In this document: positions 1-7,362 of the stretch, piece after piece
How positions within the stretch are numbered: the stretch's first letter is position 1
Layout of the letters: every line of letters begins with the position of its first letter
Source: a virus
Direction: 5' to 3' (one strand)
DNA length: 25,149 bases
Virus record (IMG/VR): IMGVR_UViG_3300030104_000135
Span: 1-25,149 of that record
Position numbers and translations under genes: made by a program
Notes under the pieces: model-generated
The model's input: the letters and a program-made list of their open reading frames with translations, nothing else
Told to the model about the DNA's origin: nothing
The model's database searches: none

Positions 1-1
1 T

Positions 2-211
2 AAACCTTCTGAAGTAATAGAGGTAATAACTCTCCAAGAAAAGCCTGTCAGAAAAGGAAAGGTTGCTTTTGATTCTCCAGAGCTAAAAGAGCTGAATGTT
101 AAGAAAGGAGATGTCGTAGGGTTTGCTAAGGATATGGACTATCGAATAATGATAGACGGTAAGGAGTATTATAGAGTAAGATCTGAAGATTTATTGTATG
201 TCGAGTCCTAA
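2..211 (+). CDS. GroES-like co-chaperonin, C-terminal part (5' end outside window)
   Basis: An open frame enters from the left edge and ends at TAA 209-211, giving 69 residues. The second half, with VKKGDVVGFAKD, then IMIDGKEYYRVR, then SEDLLYVES, follows the C-terminal half of the Cpn10/GroES fold: a G-D-x-V beta strand, an I-x-x-D/E-G-x-E-Y turn, and a final S/E-D-I/L-L-x-x-x-E segment. GroES-family proteins cap a GroEL ring so that client proteins can fold. Phage versions, such as T4 gp31, are classically needed to fold the capsid protein. The next gene starts inside this one (ATG 198), so the two are translationally linked. The mobile loop that would contact GroEL lies upstream of the window and cannot be judged. 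Family assignment is by pattern only. Confidence 0.62.
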   Translation, partial: KPSEVIEVITLQEKPVRKGKVAFDSPELKELNVKKGDVVGFAKDMDYRIMIDGKEYYRVRSEDLLYVES

Positions 212-488
212 GTTTACTACCATAGGCGCTGCTAAAAGATTGATGAATAGCATGGAGACTGCTATCGACAATATGATAGAGGAAATAAAAAAGCCTGTAG
301 ATCCAGAAGCCGGTGGCTCTTCACGAAAGGCAGAGCTCCAATCTATCAAACAGACAGCTATAGACTGCAAAGAGCTTCTAGTAGAAAGACAAAAGCTAGA
401 GCAGATGGTAAAGGAGCTCACAGAGAATGGATCTATCGAAGAAGATAGAGACTTTAGCGGAGGAATAGCTGAGAGGTTCAGCAAATAA
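198..488 (+). CDS. Small charged coiled-coil protein upstream of the terminase
   Basis: This 96-residue, strongly charged protein looks largely helical. Residues about 12-30 and 43-78 have the heptad-like spacing of a coiled coil (for example VERQKLEQMVKELTEN). It overlaps the end of the GroES-like gene by 14 bases and stops 14 bases before the large terminase gene. Small terminase subunits often occupy this position and are short, helical, oligomeric DNA-recognition proteins. No helix-turn-helix is evident, so that role is only a positional guess. A scaffold-like or head-assembly accessory role is equally possible. The reading frame and the gene are well supported by the tight packing and by the absence of a competing frame; the function is unknown. 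Confidence 0.7.
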   Translation: MSSPKFTTIGAAKRLMNSMETAIDNMIEEIKKPVDPEAGGSSRKAELQSIKQTAIDCKELLVERQKLEQMVKELTENGSIEEDRDFSGGIAERFSK

Positions 489-502
489 AAACATCCTGAA
501 TA

Positions 503-2626
503 ATGTTAATTGACGTAGAAGGTTATGACGATAAAGCTATTGTACTGGATCCTAGAGGCACGAAGGGTGAAATTAAGGAGTTCCACGGGCTACTTATTTG
601 TCTTCCAAAGAAGCCGCCCAAGAAAGAAATCCTCTTCTCAGGAAAGTCTAGGAGTATGCAGATGTGGGGAAGGATTAACGTGCCGGAAGAACTGTCATCA
701 ATTAGAAGTATGGACGAGTGGTATGAAAAACCTTCTGAGTTTCGGAAAAAGTTTCTTCCATATATCGAAAAAGAATTTGACCGCCGGCGCAACGGTGTTT
801 GGTTTTACAATGATGGGGAGCCTACGTATATTACTGGCCGGCACTACATGCTACTCCAATGGACAAGACTTGACATTGGAAACCCGTATTACTTCGAGTT
901 CCAGAGAGACATTTTTATTCACATGGCTGCGTGCGAGATTGACCCACGCTGCATCGGTCAGCTTTATACTAAGTGTAGGCGTTCTGGTTACACTAATATC
1001 TGTTCTTCGGTTCTTGTGGATGAGGCTACTCAAGTTAAAGAGAAGCTTCTAGGTATTCAGTCAAAGACTGGTAAGGACGCACAGGAGAACATATTCATGA
1101 AGAAGACAGTAGCTATGTTCAGGAGCTACCCTTTCTTTTTCAAACCTATTCAGGATGGTACTACTAATCCAAGAATGGAGCTGGCTTTCCGAGAGCCTTC
1201 AAAGCGTATAACAAAAAACTACAAGACCTCAACTAAAGGAGATGCACTTAACACGGTCATCAACTGGAAGAATACTACTAACAATGCCTATGATGGTGAG
1301 AAGCTGCACATGCTGTATCTGGATGAGGCCGGTAAGTGGGAGAAGCCTTCAGACATACGTGAGGCTTGGAGAATACAAAGAACCTGTCTTATTGTAGGTA
1401 GGAAGATCATAGGTAAGGCTCTTGTAGGTAGCACCGTAAACCCAATGGATAAAGGCGGGGAAGAGTTCCGTGAATTATGGGACGACTCTGATCCTCTCGA
1501 AAGAAATGCTAATGGCAGGACGAAGAGTGGATTGTATAGAATATTTATTCCGGCTTATGATGCCCTTGAAGGATTCTTTGATATATATGGTAGATGCGTA
1601 GCTGAAGATCCAGAAGAACCACTAGAAGGTATTGACGGTGTACCAATTGATATTGGATCAAAGACTTATTTGCGAAATGAGCGTAATGCCCTCAAGCATA
1701 ACCCTAAAGAAATGAATGAGATTATCCGTCAGTTCTCTTGGAGTATTGATGAGGCGTTCAGGGATAGTATTGAAGGGAGTGTGTTTAATGTAGGAAAGAT
1801 ATACCAGCAGATAGACCATAACAATGAACTATACCCCAACCCTGTAGTTCAAGGTAATTTTGTATGGAAAGAAAAAAACAAAGAAGTTGTATTCTCCCCA
1901 GACCCTAATGGCAGGTTCAGGGTTTCATGGCATCCTAATCCAGAGAATAGAAACAGATTCCAAGAAGATAGATCTGGGAAGAAATCTCCGGCAAATGCTC
2001 ACATTGGATGCGGTGGAGTTGATAGCTATGACTTAGATCAAACAGTAGACGGCAGAGGATCTAAGGGGGCAATGCATCTATACAACAAGTTTAATATGAG
2101 CGCCCCTTCTAATATGTTTGTACTAGAGTATGCATCTAGACCAGACTTAGCAGCTATCTTTTATGAGGATGTTTTGATGGCAGCTTTTTACTACGGCTAT
2201 CCATTATTGATAGAGAATAACAAGTACGGTATTGCTAGATATTTTGAACAGCGTGGATACGATAACTATCTGATGGACAGGCCAAAACACCTCTCTAGTT
2301 CAAGTTCTGCTGTAAAGGTAAAAACGAAAGGAGTCCCATCAAACTCTGTCGATATGATACAGTCACACGCGCAAGCTATTGAGCATTACATTCACAACTA
2401 TGTCGGCGTTAGAGTAGACACTGATGATATTGGCAACATGTATTTCAACAGAACTTTAGAAGATTGGATTAAGTATAAGATTGACAAGAGAACAAAGTAT
2501 GACCTTACTATATCTTCTGGTTTAGCTCTTCTTGCAGCTCAAAAAGTAAAGGAGAAAAAAGCAGAATCTAACTTTGAAGAAAAGAAGTTTTTTAGGAAGT
2601 ATACCCCTAAATCATTCCACTCATAG
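503..2626 (+). CDS. terL: Terminase large subunit (packaging ATPase/nuclease)
   Basis: This 707-residue protein is the motor that pumps DNA into the prohead and cuts the concatemer. The N-terminal part contains a segment typical of marine and crAss-like terminases (NGVWFYNDGEPTYITGRHY, residues 97-115). The ATPase core has a deviant Walker A region near residues 155-165 (YTKCRRSGYTN), a clear Walker B (MLYLDEAG, 270-277) and a coupling-motif candidate GSTVNP (309-314). The C-terminal RNase H-like nuclease shows GGVDSYD (504-510, first acidic residue), LLIENNKYG (568-576, second) and a late acidic position around YDLTISSG (666-673). The length is somewhat above the usual 450-600 residues. The ATG at 503 has no Shine-Dalgarno sequence, which is normal for Bacteroidetes. 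The portal gene follows after a 21-base gap that carries a promoter-like box. Confidence 0.93.
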   Translation: MLIDVEGYDDKAIVLDPRGTKGEIKEFHGLLICLPKKPPKKEILFSGKSRSMQMWGRINVPEELSSIRSMDEWYEKPSEFRKKFLPYIEKEFDRRRNGVWFYNDGEPTYITGRHYMLLQWTRLDIGNPYYFEFQRDIFIHMAACEIDPRCIGQLYTKCRRSGYTNICSSVLVDEATQVKEKLLGIQSKTGKDAQENIFMKKTVAMFRSYPFFFKPIQDGTTNPRMELAFREPSKRITKNYKTSTKGDALNTVINWKNTTNNAYDGEKLHMLYLDEAGKWEKPSDIREAWRIQRTCLIVGRKIIGKALVGSTVNPMDKGGEEFRELWDDSDPLERNANGRTKSGLYRIFIPAYDALEGFFDIYGRCVAEDPEEPLEGIDGVPIDIGSKTYLRNERNALKHNPKEMNEIIRQFSWSIDEAFRDSIEGSVFNVGKIYQQIDHNNELYPNPVVQGNFVWKEKNKEVVFSPDPNGRFRVSWHPNPENRNRFQEDRSGKKSPANAHIGCGGVDSYDLDQTVDGRGSKGAMHLYNKFNMSAPSNMFVLEYASRPDLAAIFYEDVLMAAFYYGYPLLIENNKYGIARYFEQRGYDNYLMDRPKHLSSSSSAVKVKTKGVPSNSVDMIQSHAQAIEHYIHNYVGVRVDTDDIGNMYFNRTLEDWIKYKIDKRTKYDLTISSGLALLAAQKVKEKKAESNFEEKKFFRKYTPKSFHS

Positions 2627-2632
2627 ATTTTC

Positions 2633-2640
2633 TATATTTG
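2633..2640 (+). promoter_or_regulatory. Bacteroidetes-type -7 promoter box (TATATTTG) before the portal gene
   Basis: The box matches the Bacteroidetes sigma-A -7 consensus TAnnTTTG exactly. It sits in the only gap between the terminase and portal genes, 7 bases before the portal ATG (2648). A start point about 5-7 bases downstream would give an almost leaderless transcript. No TTTG -33 element is visible at the usual spacing. Call by motif and position only. Confidence 0.55.
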
Positions 2641-2647
2641 CAAGGAT

Positions 2648-5125
2648 ATGTACGGAAGCCAGAATAAATCAAAAATGGGTTTTCCCGACCCGCTAGAAAA
2701 CAGGGAGGTAAAAGAGAGTAAGGCTTACGGTGTTAAATACGCAAAAGCTATTCTTGATCAATGGGGCGACATGGATAAAGCCAATTCACTCGTCCGTAAA
2801 AGACATAGCGTTTTCAGTAGAAACAGAAGGTATGCGAATGGAACGCAAGACACTTCTATTTATAGACAGCTACTAACTTCTTTAGATCCATCAAATGGCG
2901 ATGGAAGCTTTCTAAACCTAGACTTTACTCCTGTACCTATACTCCCGAAGTTTGTTAGAATCGTAGTAAACAAAATTCTTTCAAAGAAACCATACCCCAA
3001 CTTAGAGGCTGTTGATCCTTTGTCTTCTTCAGAGAAAGACATGGAGCGTAGAAAGATAGAGATGCAAGTAAACGCTAAGTCTTCTATGAAGCAGATCTCA
3101 CAGAAGCTGGGGACAGATGAAGCAAAGGTTGATCAGATTCCGGATACTTTAGAAGAGGCAGAGATATTTATAGGCAATAACATAAAGTCTTCCTCAGAGA
3201 TTGCGGCTCAGATTGCCACCAACATGACTCTTGAGTGGAACGATTTTTCTGACACTACTTACAGAAGATGTGTAAAAGATCTTGCTGAGATCGGAATGTC
3301 TTGTGTCAAAAGATCTAATGATCCTAATTACGGGATTATGGAGGAGTATGTTGATCCGGCAACTTTCATACATAGCTATACTGAAGACCCTAACTTCAAC
3401 GATCTTGTTTATGCAGGTCATGTTAAGCGCATGACAATATCTGAACTCAGAAGGCTCTCAGCTGGACAGCTTACTGAGGAGGAAATAAAAATGATCGCCC
3501 AGAAAGCACAGAAGAAATACGGGTATTCATCAGGAAGGCTGAATGAGTCTTCTTATGATGAGCACTTGAAAAGACATAAGTTTGGTTATGATGAGTTTAT
3601 GGTTGATGTCTTAGACTTTGAGTTTAAGTCTGTTGACTGTATGACTTTCGAGTCCAAAGAAAGTAGACATGGTAATGTAGGTTTTTACTTAAAGCCAGAA
3701 AATTACAAAGAGCCAGAAAACTCAGTTTACAAAAGAGAAGTGAGGAAGATGGAGAACGAAACTATCTATGGCGGCTATTACGTTGTAGGTTGTGGAGCTC
3801 TATTTAATTACGGAATAAAGACAAACATACCAAAGAACATTCATGATTTAAGTAAGGCTAATATGTCTTACTCTGTTGTTGCTACAAACTTCATGGACAT
3901 GATTCCTAAGTCAATGGTAGATGGCTGCATTGGATTTGCAGATCAGCTTCAGCTCACGCATCTTAAGATACAGCAAGCTGTAGCTAAAGCTAAGCCTGAT
4001 GGTATCATCATTGACATTGAAGGACTGGAGAATGTACAGTTAGGTAAAGGCGGTGAGCTTCAGCCACTTGACTTACATGACATATATGAGCAGACGGGTG
4101 TATTCTACTACCGGTCTAAGAATCCAGAAGGAGGATTCCAGAACCCACCAATTAGAGAAATAGGCAATTCGATAAGAAACATAAATGAGTTTATTGGATT
4201 GTATAACCATTACTTACGCCTCATTAGGGACACGACCGGAATTAATGAAGCTATGGATGCTTCTACTCCAAAAGGTGATGCTCTTGTGGGAGTGCAGCAA
4301 ATGGCTGTTACCGCCGGCAACAATGCTATTTACGACATTACTAACGCATCTATGATGTTGTTTAAGAAAGTCTGTGCTGACATTGTTAAGTGTGTTCAGA
4401 TAATCCCTAAAGATTCTGTTCTATACAATATGTATGCTAATGCTATTGGTAAAGAGAACATATCTCTAATATCCACTTTCAACAATATGCCGATGTATAA
4501 CTTCGGTGTGACTGTCCAGAAAGAAATGGAGGAGATTGAGAAACAATACCTTGAGCAGAACATTCAAATCTCATTATCGCAAAAAGAGATTGATATTGAG
4601 GATGCTATTGCAATTCGCCAGCTAAAAGATATTAATCAAGCTGAAAGACTTCTTGTTGTTAGAAGAAAGAAAAGGATAGCACAGATGCAGCAGACGGCTC
4701 AGCAGAACTCTCAGATGCAGGCACAACTTCAAGCTCAAGCAGCTCAGCAAGCTTCTCAAGGAAGAATGCAAGAGATGCAGATGGAGGCTCAATCAGAAGC
4801 GCAGATGTTACAGTTAAAGAGTCAGCTTGAAGCACAGATGGAGCAAATGAAGCATCAGCATAGAATAGAAGTTGAAACACTCAGAGCTCAAGCAACGCTA
4901 GGATTTAAGACAGACGATCAAGAGTTTAAAGAAAAGTTAGAAGTTCTAAAGGAAGATCGTAAGGATGAGCGTGTAGAGAAGCAAGCAGTTAAGCAGTCTC
5001 AGCTTATCTCTCAGAGACAAGGTGTTAGAGACGAGCTCACTGAAACTCTCACTAAGGCTGGAGCTGAGCCAGCAGAAGCTAAGGATCAAGTTGATCAGAT
5101 CATTGACCAAATAATAAACGAATAA
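2648..5125 (+). CDS. Portal protein with long Gln/Ala-rich coiled-coil tail
   Basis: This 825-residue protein lies directly after the large terminase, the classic portal position. Portals form the dodecameric ring through which DNA enters and to which the tail attaches. Two segments look like crAss-like portals: EEYVDPATFIHSYTEDPNF near residues 236-254, and GINEAMDAST followed by KGDALVGVQQMA near residues 530-552. The second is typical of the conserved region where the ring's stem and crown domains meet. From about residue 675 to 790 the chain becomes a predicted long helix of repeated Gln, Ala, Met and charged residues, compatible with the C-terminal barrel seen in some podovirus portals. 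The stop codon overlaps the next start by one base (TAATG). Assignment to portal is firm; closeness to any named group is inferred. Confidence 0.88.
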   Translation: MYGSQNKSKMGFPDPLENREVKESKAYGVKYAKAILDQWGDMDKANSLVRKRHSVFSRNRRYANGTQDTSIYRQLLTSLDPSNGDGSFLNLDFTPVPILPKFVRIVVNKILSKKPYPNLEAVDPLSSSEKDMERRKIEMQVNAKSSMKQISQKLGTDEAKVDQIPDTLEEAEIFIGNNIKSSSEIAAQIATNMTLEWNDFSDTTYRRCVKDLAEIGMSCVKRSNDPNYGIMEEYVDPATFIHSYTEDPNFNDLVYAGHVKRMTISELRRLSAGQLTEEEIKMIAQKAQKKYGYSSGRLNESSYDEHLKRHKFGYDEFMVDVLDFEFKSVDCMTFESKESRHGNVGFYLKPENYKEPENSVYKREVRKMENETIYGGYYVVGCGALFNYGIKTNIPKNIHDLSKANMSYSVVATNFMDMIPKSMVDGCIGFADQLQLTHLKIQQAVAKAKPDGIIIDIEGLENVQLGKGGELQPLDLHDIYEQTGVFYYRSKNPEGGFQNPPIREIGNSIRNINEFIGLYNHYLRLIRDTTGINEAMDASTPKGDALVGVQQMAVTAGNNAIYDITNASMMLFKKVCADIVKCVQIIPKDSVLYNMYANAIGKENISLISTFNNMPMYNFGVTVQKEMEEIEKQYLEQNIQISLSQKEIDIEDAIAIRQLKDINQAERLLVVRRKKRIAQMQQTAQQNSQMQAQLQAQAAQQASQGRMQEMQMEAQSEAQMLQLKSQLEAQMEQMKHQHRIEVETLRAQATLGFKTDDQEFKEKLEVLKEDRKDERVEKQAVKQSQLISQRQGVRDELTETLTKAGAEPAEAKDQVDQIIDQIINE

Positions 5126-5514
5126 TGGCATCAGTAAATTTAGACACAGCGTCAAGATTAAATATTACTTGTAGGAGGGGAGATACCTTCACTCTTGAGG
5201 TTGACTTTGGGGAGGCTGTTAATACAACCGGATGGACTTTCAGAGTTAAAGATCGTCAACAAGTTATGTCTGATAAAGTACTATCAGAAAAAGCAGATGC
5301 TTCAACTATTGTTCTTGATGACGGAGATATAACTATCGGAGAAGGTTCAGCAACAGGTACTGCTATTGCTAACTCTAAAGCTACGATAACCATTCCAGCA
5401 GAAACAATGAATGGCATTGTAGCAGGAACATATTCATACGATTTCCAGAATGCTTTAAATGGAGTCGTTAAGACTTACATCTTTGGATCATTTAAAGTAA
5501 ACTCTGACGTATAA
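5125..5514 (+). CDS. BppU-like N-terminal domain virion protein
   Basis: This 129-residue, all-beta-looking protein begins with a segment containing [17 protein letters not shown] and ends with a strand pattern of the form G-x-Y-x-Y-D-F-Q, then T-Y-I-F-G-S-F-K-V. This resembles the small beta-sandwich at the N-terminus of BppU-type baseplate/fibre attachment proteins, where the domain anchors a fibre to the virion. The next gene encodes a collagen-repeat fibre and is joined by a TAATG overlap, so this protein may be the adaptor for that fibre. It is also joined to the portal gene by TAATG. The structural role is inferred from fold pattern and neighbours; no catalytic residues are apparent. 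Confidence 0.6.
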   Translation: MASVNLDTASRLNITCRRGDTFTLEVDFGEAVNTTGWTFRVKDRQQVMSDKVLSEKADASTIVLDDGDITIGEGSATGTAIANSKATITIPAETMNGIVAGTYSYDFQNALNGVVKTYIFGSFKVNSDV

Positions 5515-6485
5515 TGGCTATAACTGTAACAGTAAACTCCGGCTCTCCTGTTACTACATCTGTAGACTCTGTGTCTACAATAAGCGTAACCCCGCCTACA
5601 ACTACTACTGTAAGTGTTAGCGTTGTTGGTGCTACAGGGCCAACTGGAGCTACTGGTGCTACGGGGGCTCAAGGCCCACAAGGAGACACTGGCCCACAAG
5701 GAGCTACAGGGTCTACCGGCGCCACAGGGTCTACCGGCGCTACAGGCTCTACTGGCGCAGCTGGTGCAGACGGCCCCACTTATTCCGTCTCTTGTGTTGA
5801 CGGAGATAATAGCGATGAAGAAAAAATTAGACTCACTGCCAGCACTGGTGGCACAGATGATGTTGTGCTAGAGGCAGGAACGGGGCTGACAATTGCTAGA
5901 AGCAGTGATAAGATTACATTTACTAATGATCGTTATGACATAAGGTTAAAGGGCGATCATTTTCCATGTAGCAACGATAGTGCTGCCTCATCTTTTGGTC
6001 ATGTTGACATATCCGCAAATTACTGGTACGGAGGTATATTTAGAGTAGAAGGCCAGATGAGTATTTCTCATATTGGGATTCAAACAAAAAATGGCACTAA
6101 CACAGACCATGATATTGTTTGTGGAATTTACAAGTATGTTTATTCTAGCGACAGTTGGACTAAAGTTGTACAGGTTGGGCCATTTACTACTGGAGTTGAT
6201 GAAAGACAAGCTATTGCATTGTCTAGCACAGAGACTCTAGCTCAAGGGTTGTACATGTCTGTATTATTAGCTGATGGGGCGCAACAAGATATGGGGGGTA
6301 ATTATGTAGCAGATACTCAAGCATTAGTTCCTATGGCTACAGCAAATGCACGAGGAGGATTCTATTTGTTCGACAACTCGTATACATACACTGCAACTCT
6401 CCCATCAACTGTAGCTAGTGGTGCTCTTTCAGTATGGGAGTATAATGGACACAAACTTCCCTCAGCATTTTTTGTATTAGGATAG
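5514..6485 (+). CDS. Collagen-repeat tail fibre / virion surface protein
   Basis: This 323-residue protein has three parts. Residues 1-38 are rich in Thr, Ser and Val. Residues 39-89 form 17 consecutive Gly-X-Y triplets ([15 protein letters not shown] and onward), a collagen-like triple helix. From about residue 95 to the end there is a beta-rich domain without recognised motifs, probably the trimerising or receptor-binding tip. Phage collagen-like regions typically act as rigid trimeric stalks in tail fibres. The triplet region contains near-perfect 18-base DNA repeats around 5709-5756. It is joined to the preceding BppU-like gene by TAATG and followed 3 bases later by another small gene, so the three probably act together. 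It could instead be a head fibre, because the gene lies between portal and capsid genes. Confidence 0.78.
   Translation: MAITVTVNSGSPVTTSVDSVSTISVTPPTTTTVSVSVVGATGPTGATGATGAQGPQGDTGPQGATGSTGATGSTGATGSTGAAGADGPTYSVSCVDGDNSDEEKIRLTASTGGTDDVVLEAGTGLTIARSSDKITFTNDRYDIRLKGDHFPCSNDSAASSFGHVDISANYWYGGIFRVEGQMSISHIGIQTKNGTNTDHDIVCGIYKYVYSSDSWTKVVQVGPFTTGVDERQAIALSSTETLAQGLYMSVLLADGAQQDMGGNYVADTQALVPMATANARGGFYLFDNSYTYTATLPSTVASGALSVWEYNGHKLPSAFFVLG
5709..5756 (+). repeat. 18-base tandem repeats in the collagen coding region
   Basis: The codons for the Gly-Ser-Thr-Gly-Ala-Thr unit recur nearly identically (GGGTCTACCGGCGCCACA, then the same unit with one silent change, then a more diverged copy). The low divergence suggests recent slippage or unequal recombination, which would change stalk length. 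Confidence 0.75.
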
Positions 6486-6488
6486 ATT

Positions 6489-6890
6489 ATGGGTATATAC
6501 AAGATATATAAAGACAACTGGGAAAATGTTGCTCACTTTGACAATGAAGCAGCAGCGCAAGCTAGGGCTGACAGTTTAGGCTCTGGCTACTTAGTAGAGT
6601 TTGTAGGTAATGATGTTGTACCTACTGCTGAGGAAAGATTGTGGATGGATCAGGATTTTTGCAAAGAACTGGTAGATATTTTTTTAAGAGACAATAGAGC
6701 AGCAGGAGTTACTGGAGCGCAAGGGGAATCTCTAATGGGGAAGTTTGCAACTGCTTTGAGTCTTGCTCAAGTGGGTTCAGTATCAAGTGTTAACTACCAC
6801 ATAACTAATATGGCTGTGGATTCAATATTCACTCAAGAACGAAAAGACAAGTACCTAACCCTCATACAAAAATATCTAAGCCAGTTTTAA
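6489..6890 (+). CDS. Small conserved phage protein after the fibre gene (function unknown)
   Basis: This 133-residue protein has no recognised catalytic motif. The N-terminal third is a compact alpha/beta-looking segment (IYKIYKDNWENVAHFDNEAA), with a helical C-terminal part ending in SIFTQERKDKYLTLIQKYL. Similar small proteins occur downstream of fibre genes in marine phages as far as I recall. Fibre assembly chaperones commonly occupy this place, but nothing in the sequence proves that role. The start codon is preceded six bases upstream by AGGA, one of few Shine-Dalgarno-like sequences in the window. It sits 3 bases after the fibre gene and 1 base before the DUF5675 gene, so it belongs to the same transcription unit. 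Confidence 0.7.
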   Translation: MGIYKIYKDNWENVAHFDNEAAAQARADSLGSGYLVEFVGNDVVPTAEERLWMDQDFCKELVDIFLRDNRAAGVTGAQGESLMGKFATALSLAQVGSVSSVNYHITNMAVDSIFTQERKDKYLTLIQKYLSQF

Positions 6891-6891
6891 C

Positions 6892-7362
6892 ATGAAACTA
6901 GAAGTATTAAGAACAAGCTCACAGTCAGATTCTACTAATGGAATTCTGTATAAAGTAAATGCAGATGGAAGCAGAGACTTCTTAGCTTACACGTTAGAAG
7001 ACGAAGACAGAGACGAGAAGGTAATGCATGAGACTAGAATTCCTGCCGGTACTTATAGAGTTACTTTAAGAACTGAAGGGGGCTTTAATGCTAAGTATGC
7101 AAAAAGATTTAAAGATATTCACAAGGGCATGTTATGGGTGCGTGACGTACCTAATTTCCAGTATATACTTATTCACTGCGGTAATACTGACGAGCATACT
7201 AGCGGTTGCTTGCTGGTGGGTAAGACTCAAACGAGCAATAAAGACACGAAGGATGGGTTTATAGGAAAGTCTACTCAGGCTTACTTTGATGTGTACCCGC
7301 CAATAGCTGAGGCTCTTGAGAATGGAGAAGACGTATCTATTACTTATATAGACTACGCATAA
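6892..7362 (+). CDS. DUF5675 family protein, candidate lysis/peptidoglycan-acting enzyme
   Basis: This 156-residue protein matches the pattern of the DUF5675 family: TLEDEDRDEK (34-43), then TRIPAGTYRV (48-57), then VRDVPNFQYILIHCGNTDEH (83-102) and SGCLLVG (104-110). The spaced His-95, Gly-97 and Gly-105/Cys-106 resemble the catalytic H...G-C arrangement of L,D-transpeptidase-like (YkuD) folds. The family is common in phage and prophage lysis or tail regions. Its enzymatic activity is not established, so peptidoglycan cleavage or rearrangement is an inference. There is no signal peptide, so it would need a holin or other route to reach the wall; a one-helix membrane protein is encoded downstream at 11530. 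It is linked to the following gene by TAATG. Confidence 0.78.
   Translation: MKLEVLRTSSQSDSTNGILYKVNADGSRDFLAYTLEDEDRDEKVMHETRIPAGTYRVTLRTEGGFNAKYAKRFKDIHKGMLWVRDVPNFQYILIHCGNTDEHTSGCLLVGKTQTSNKDTKDGFIGKSTQAYFDVYPPIAEALENGEDVSITYIDYA

Noticed and set aside
525-1052. Alternative-frame 175-residue open frame within the terminase gene
   Set aside because: The terminase frame shows conserved ATPase and N-terminal motifs through this stretch; the other frame has none and would be wholly nested.
4659-5155. Minus-strand open frames opposite the portal coiled coil
   Set aside because: They are shadows of the Gln/Ala-rich coding strand, lack recognisable features and would conflict with the well-supported portal gene.
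5614-5871. Alternative-frame 85-residue Leu-rich open frame in the collagen region
   Set aside because: It is the +1 shadow of the Gly-X-Y codon repeats, with a composition dictated by the repeats rather than a real protein.
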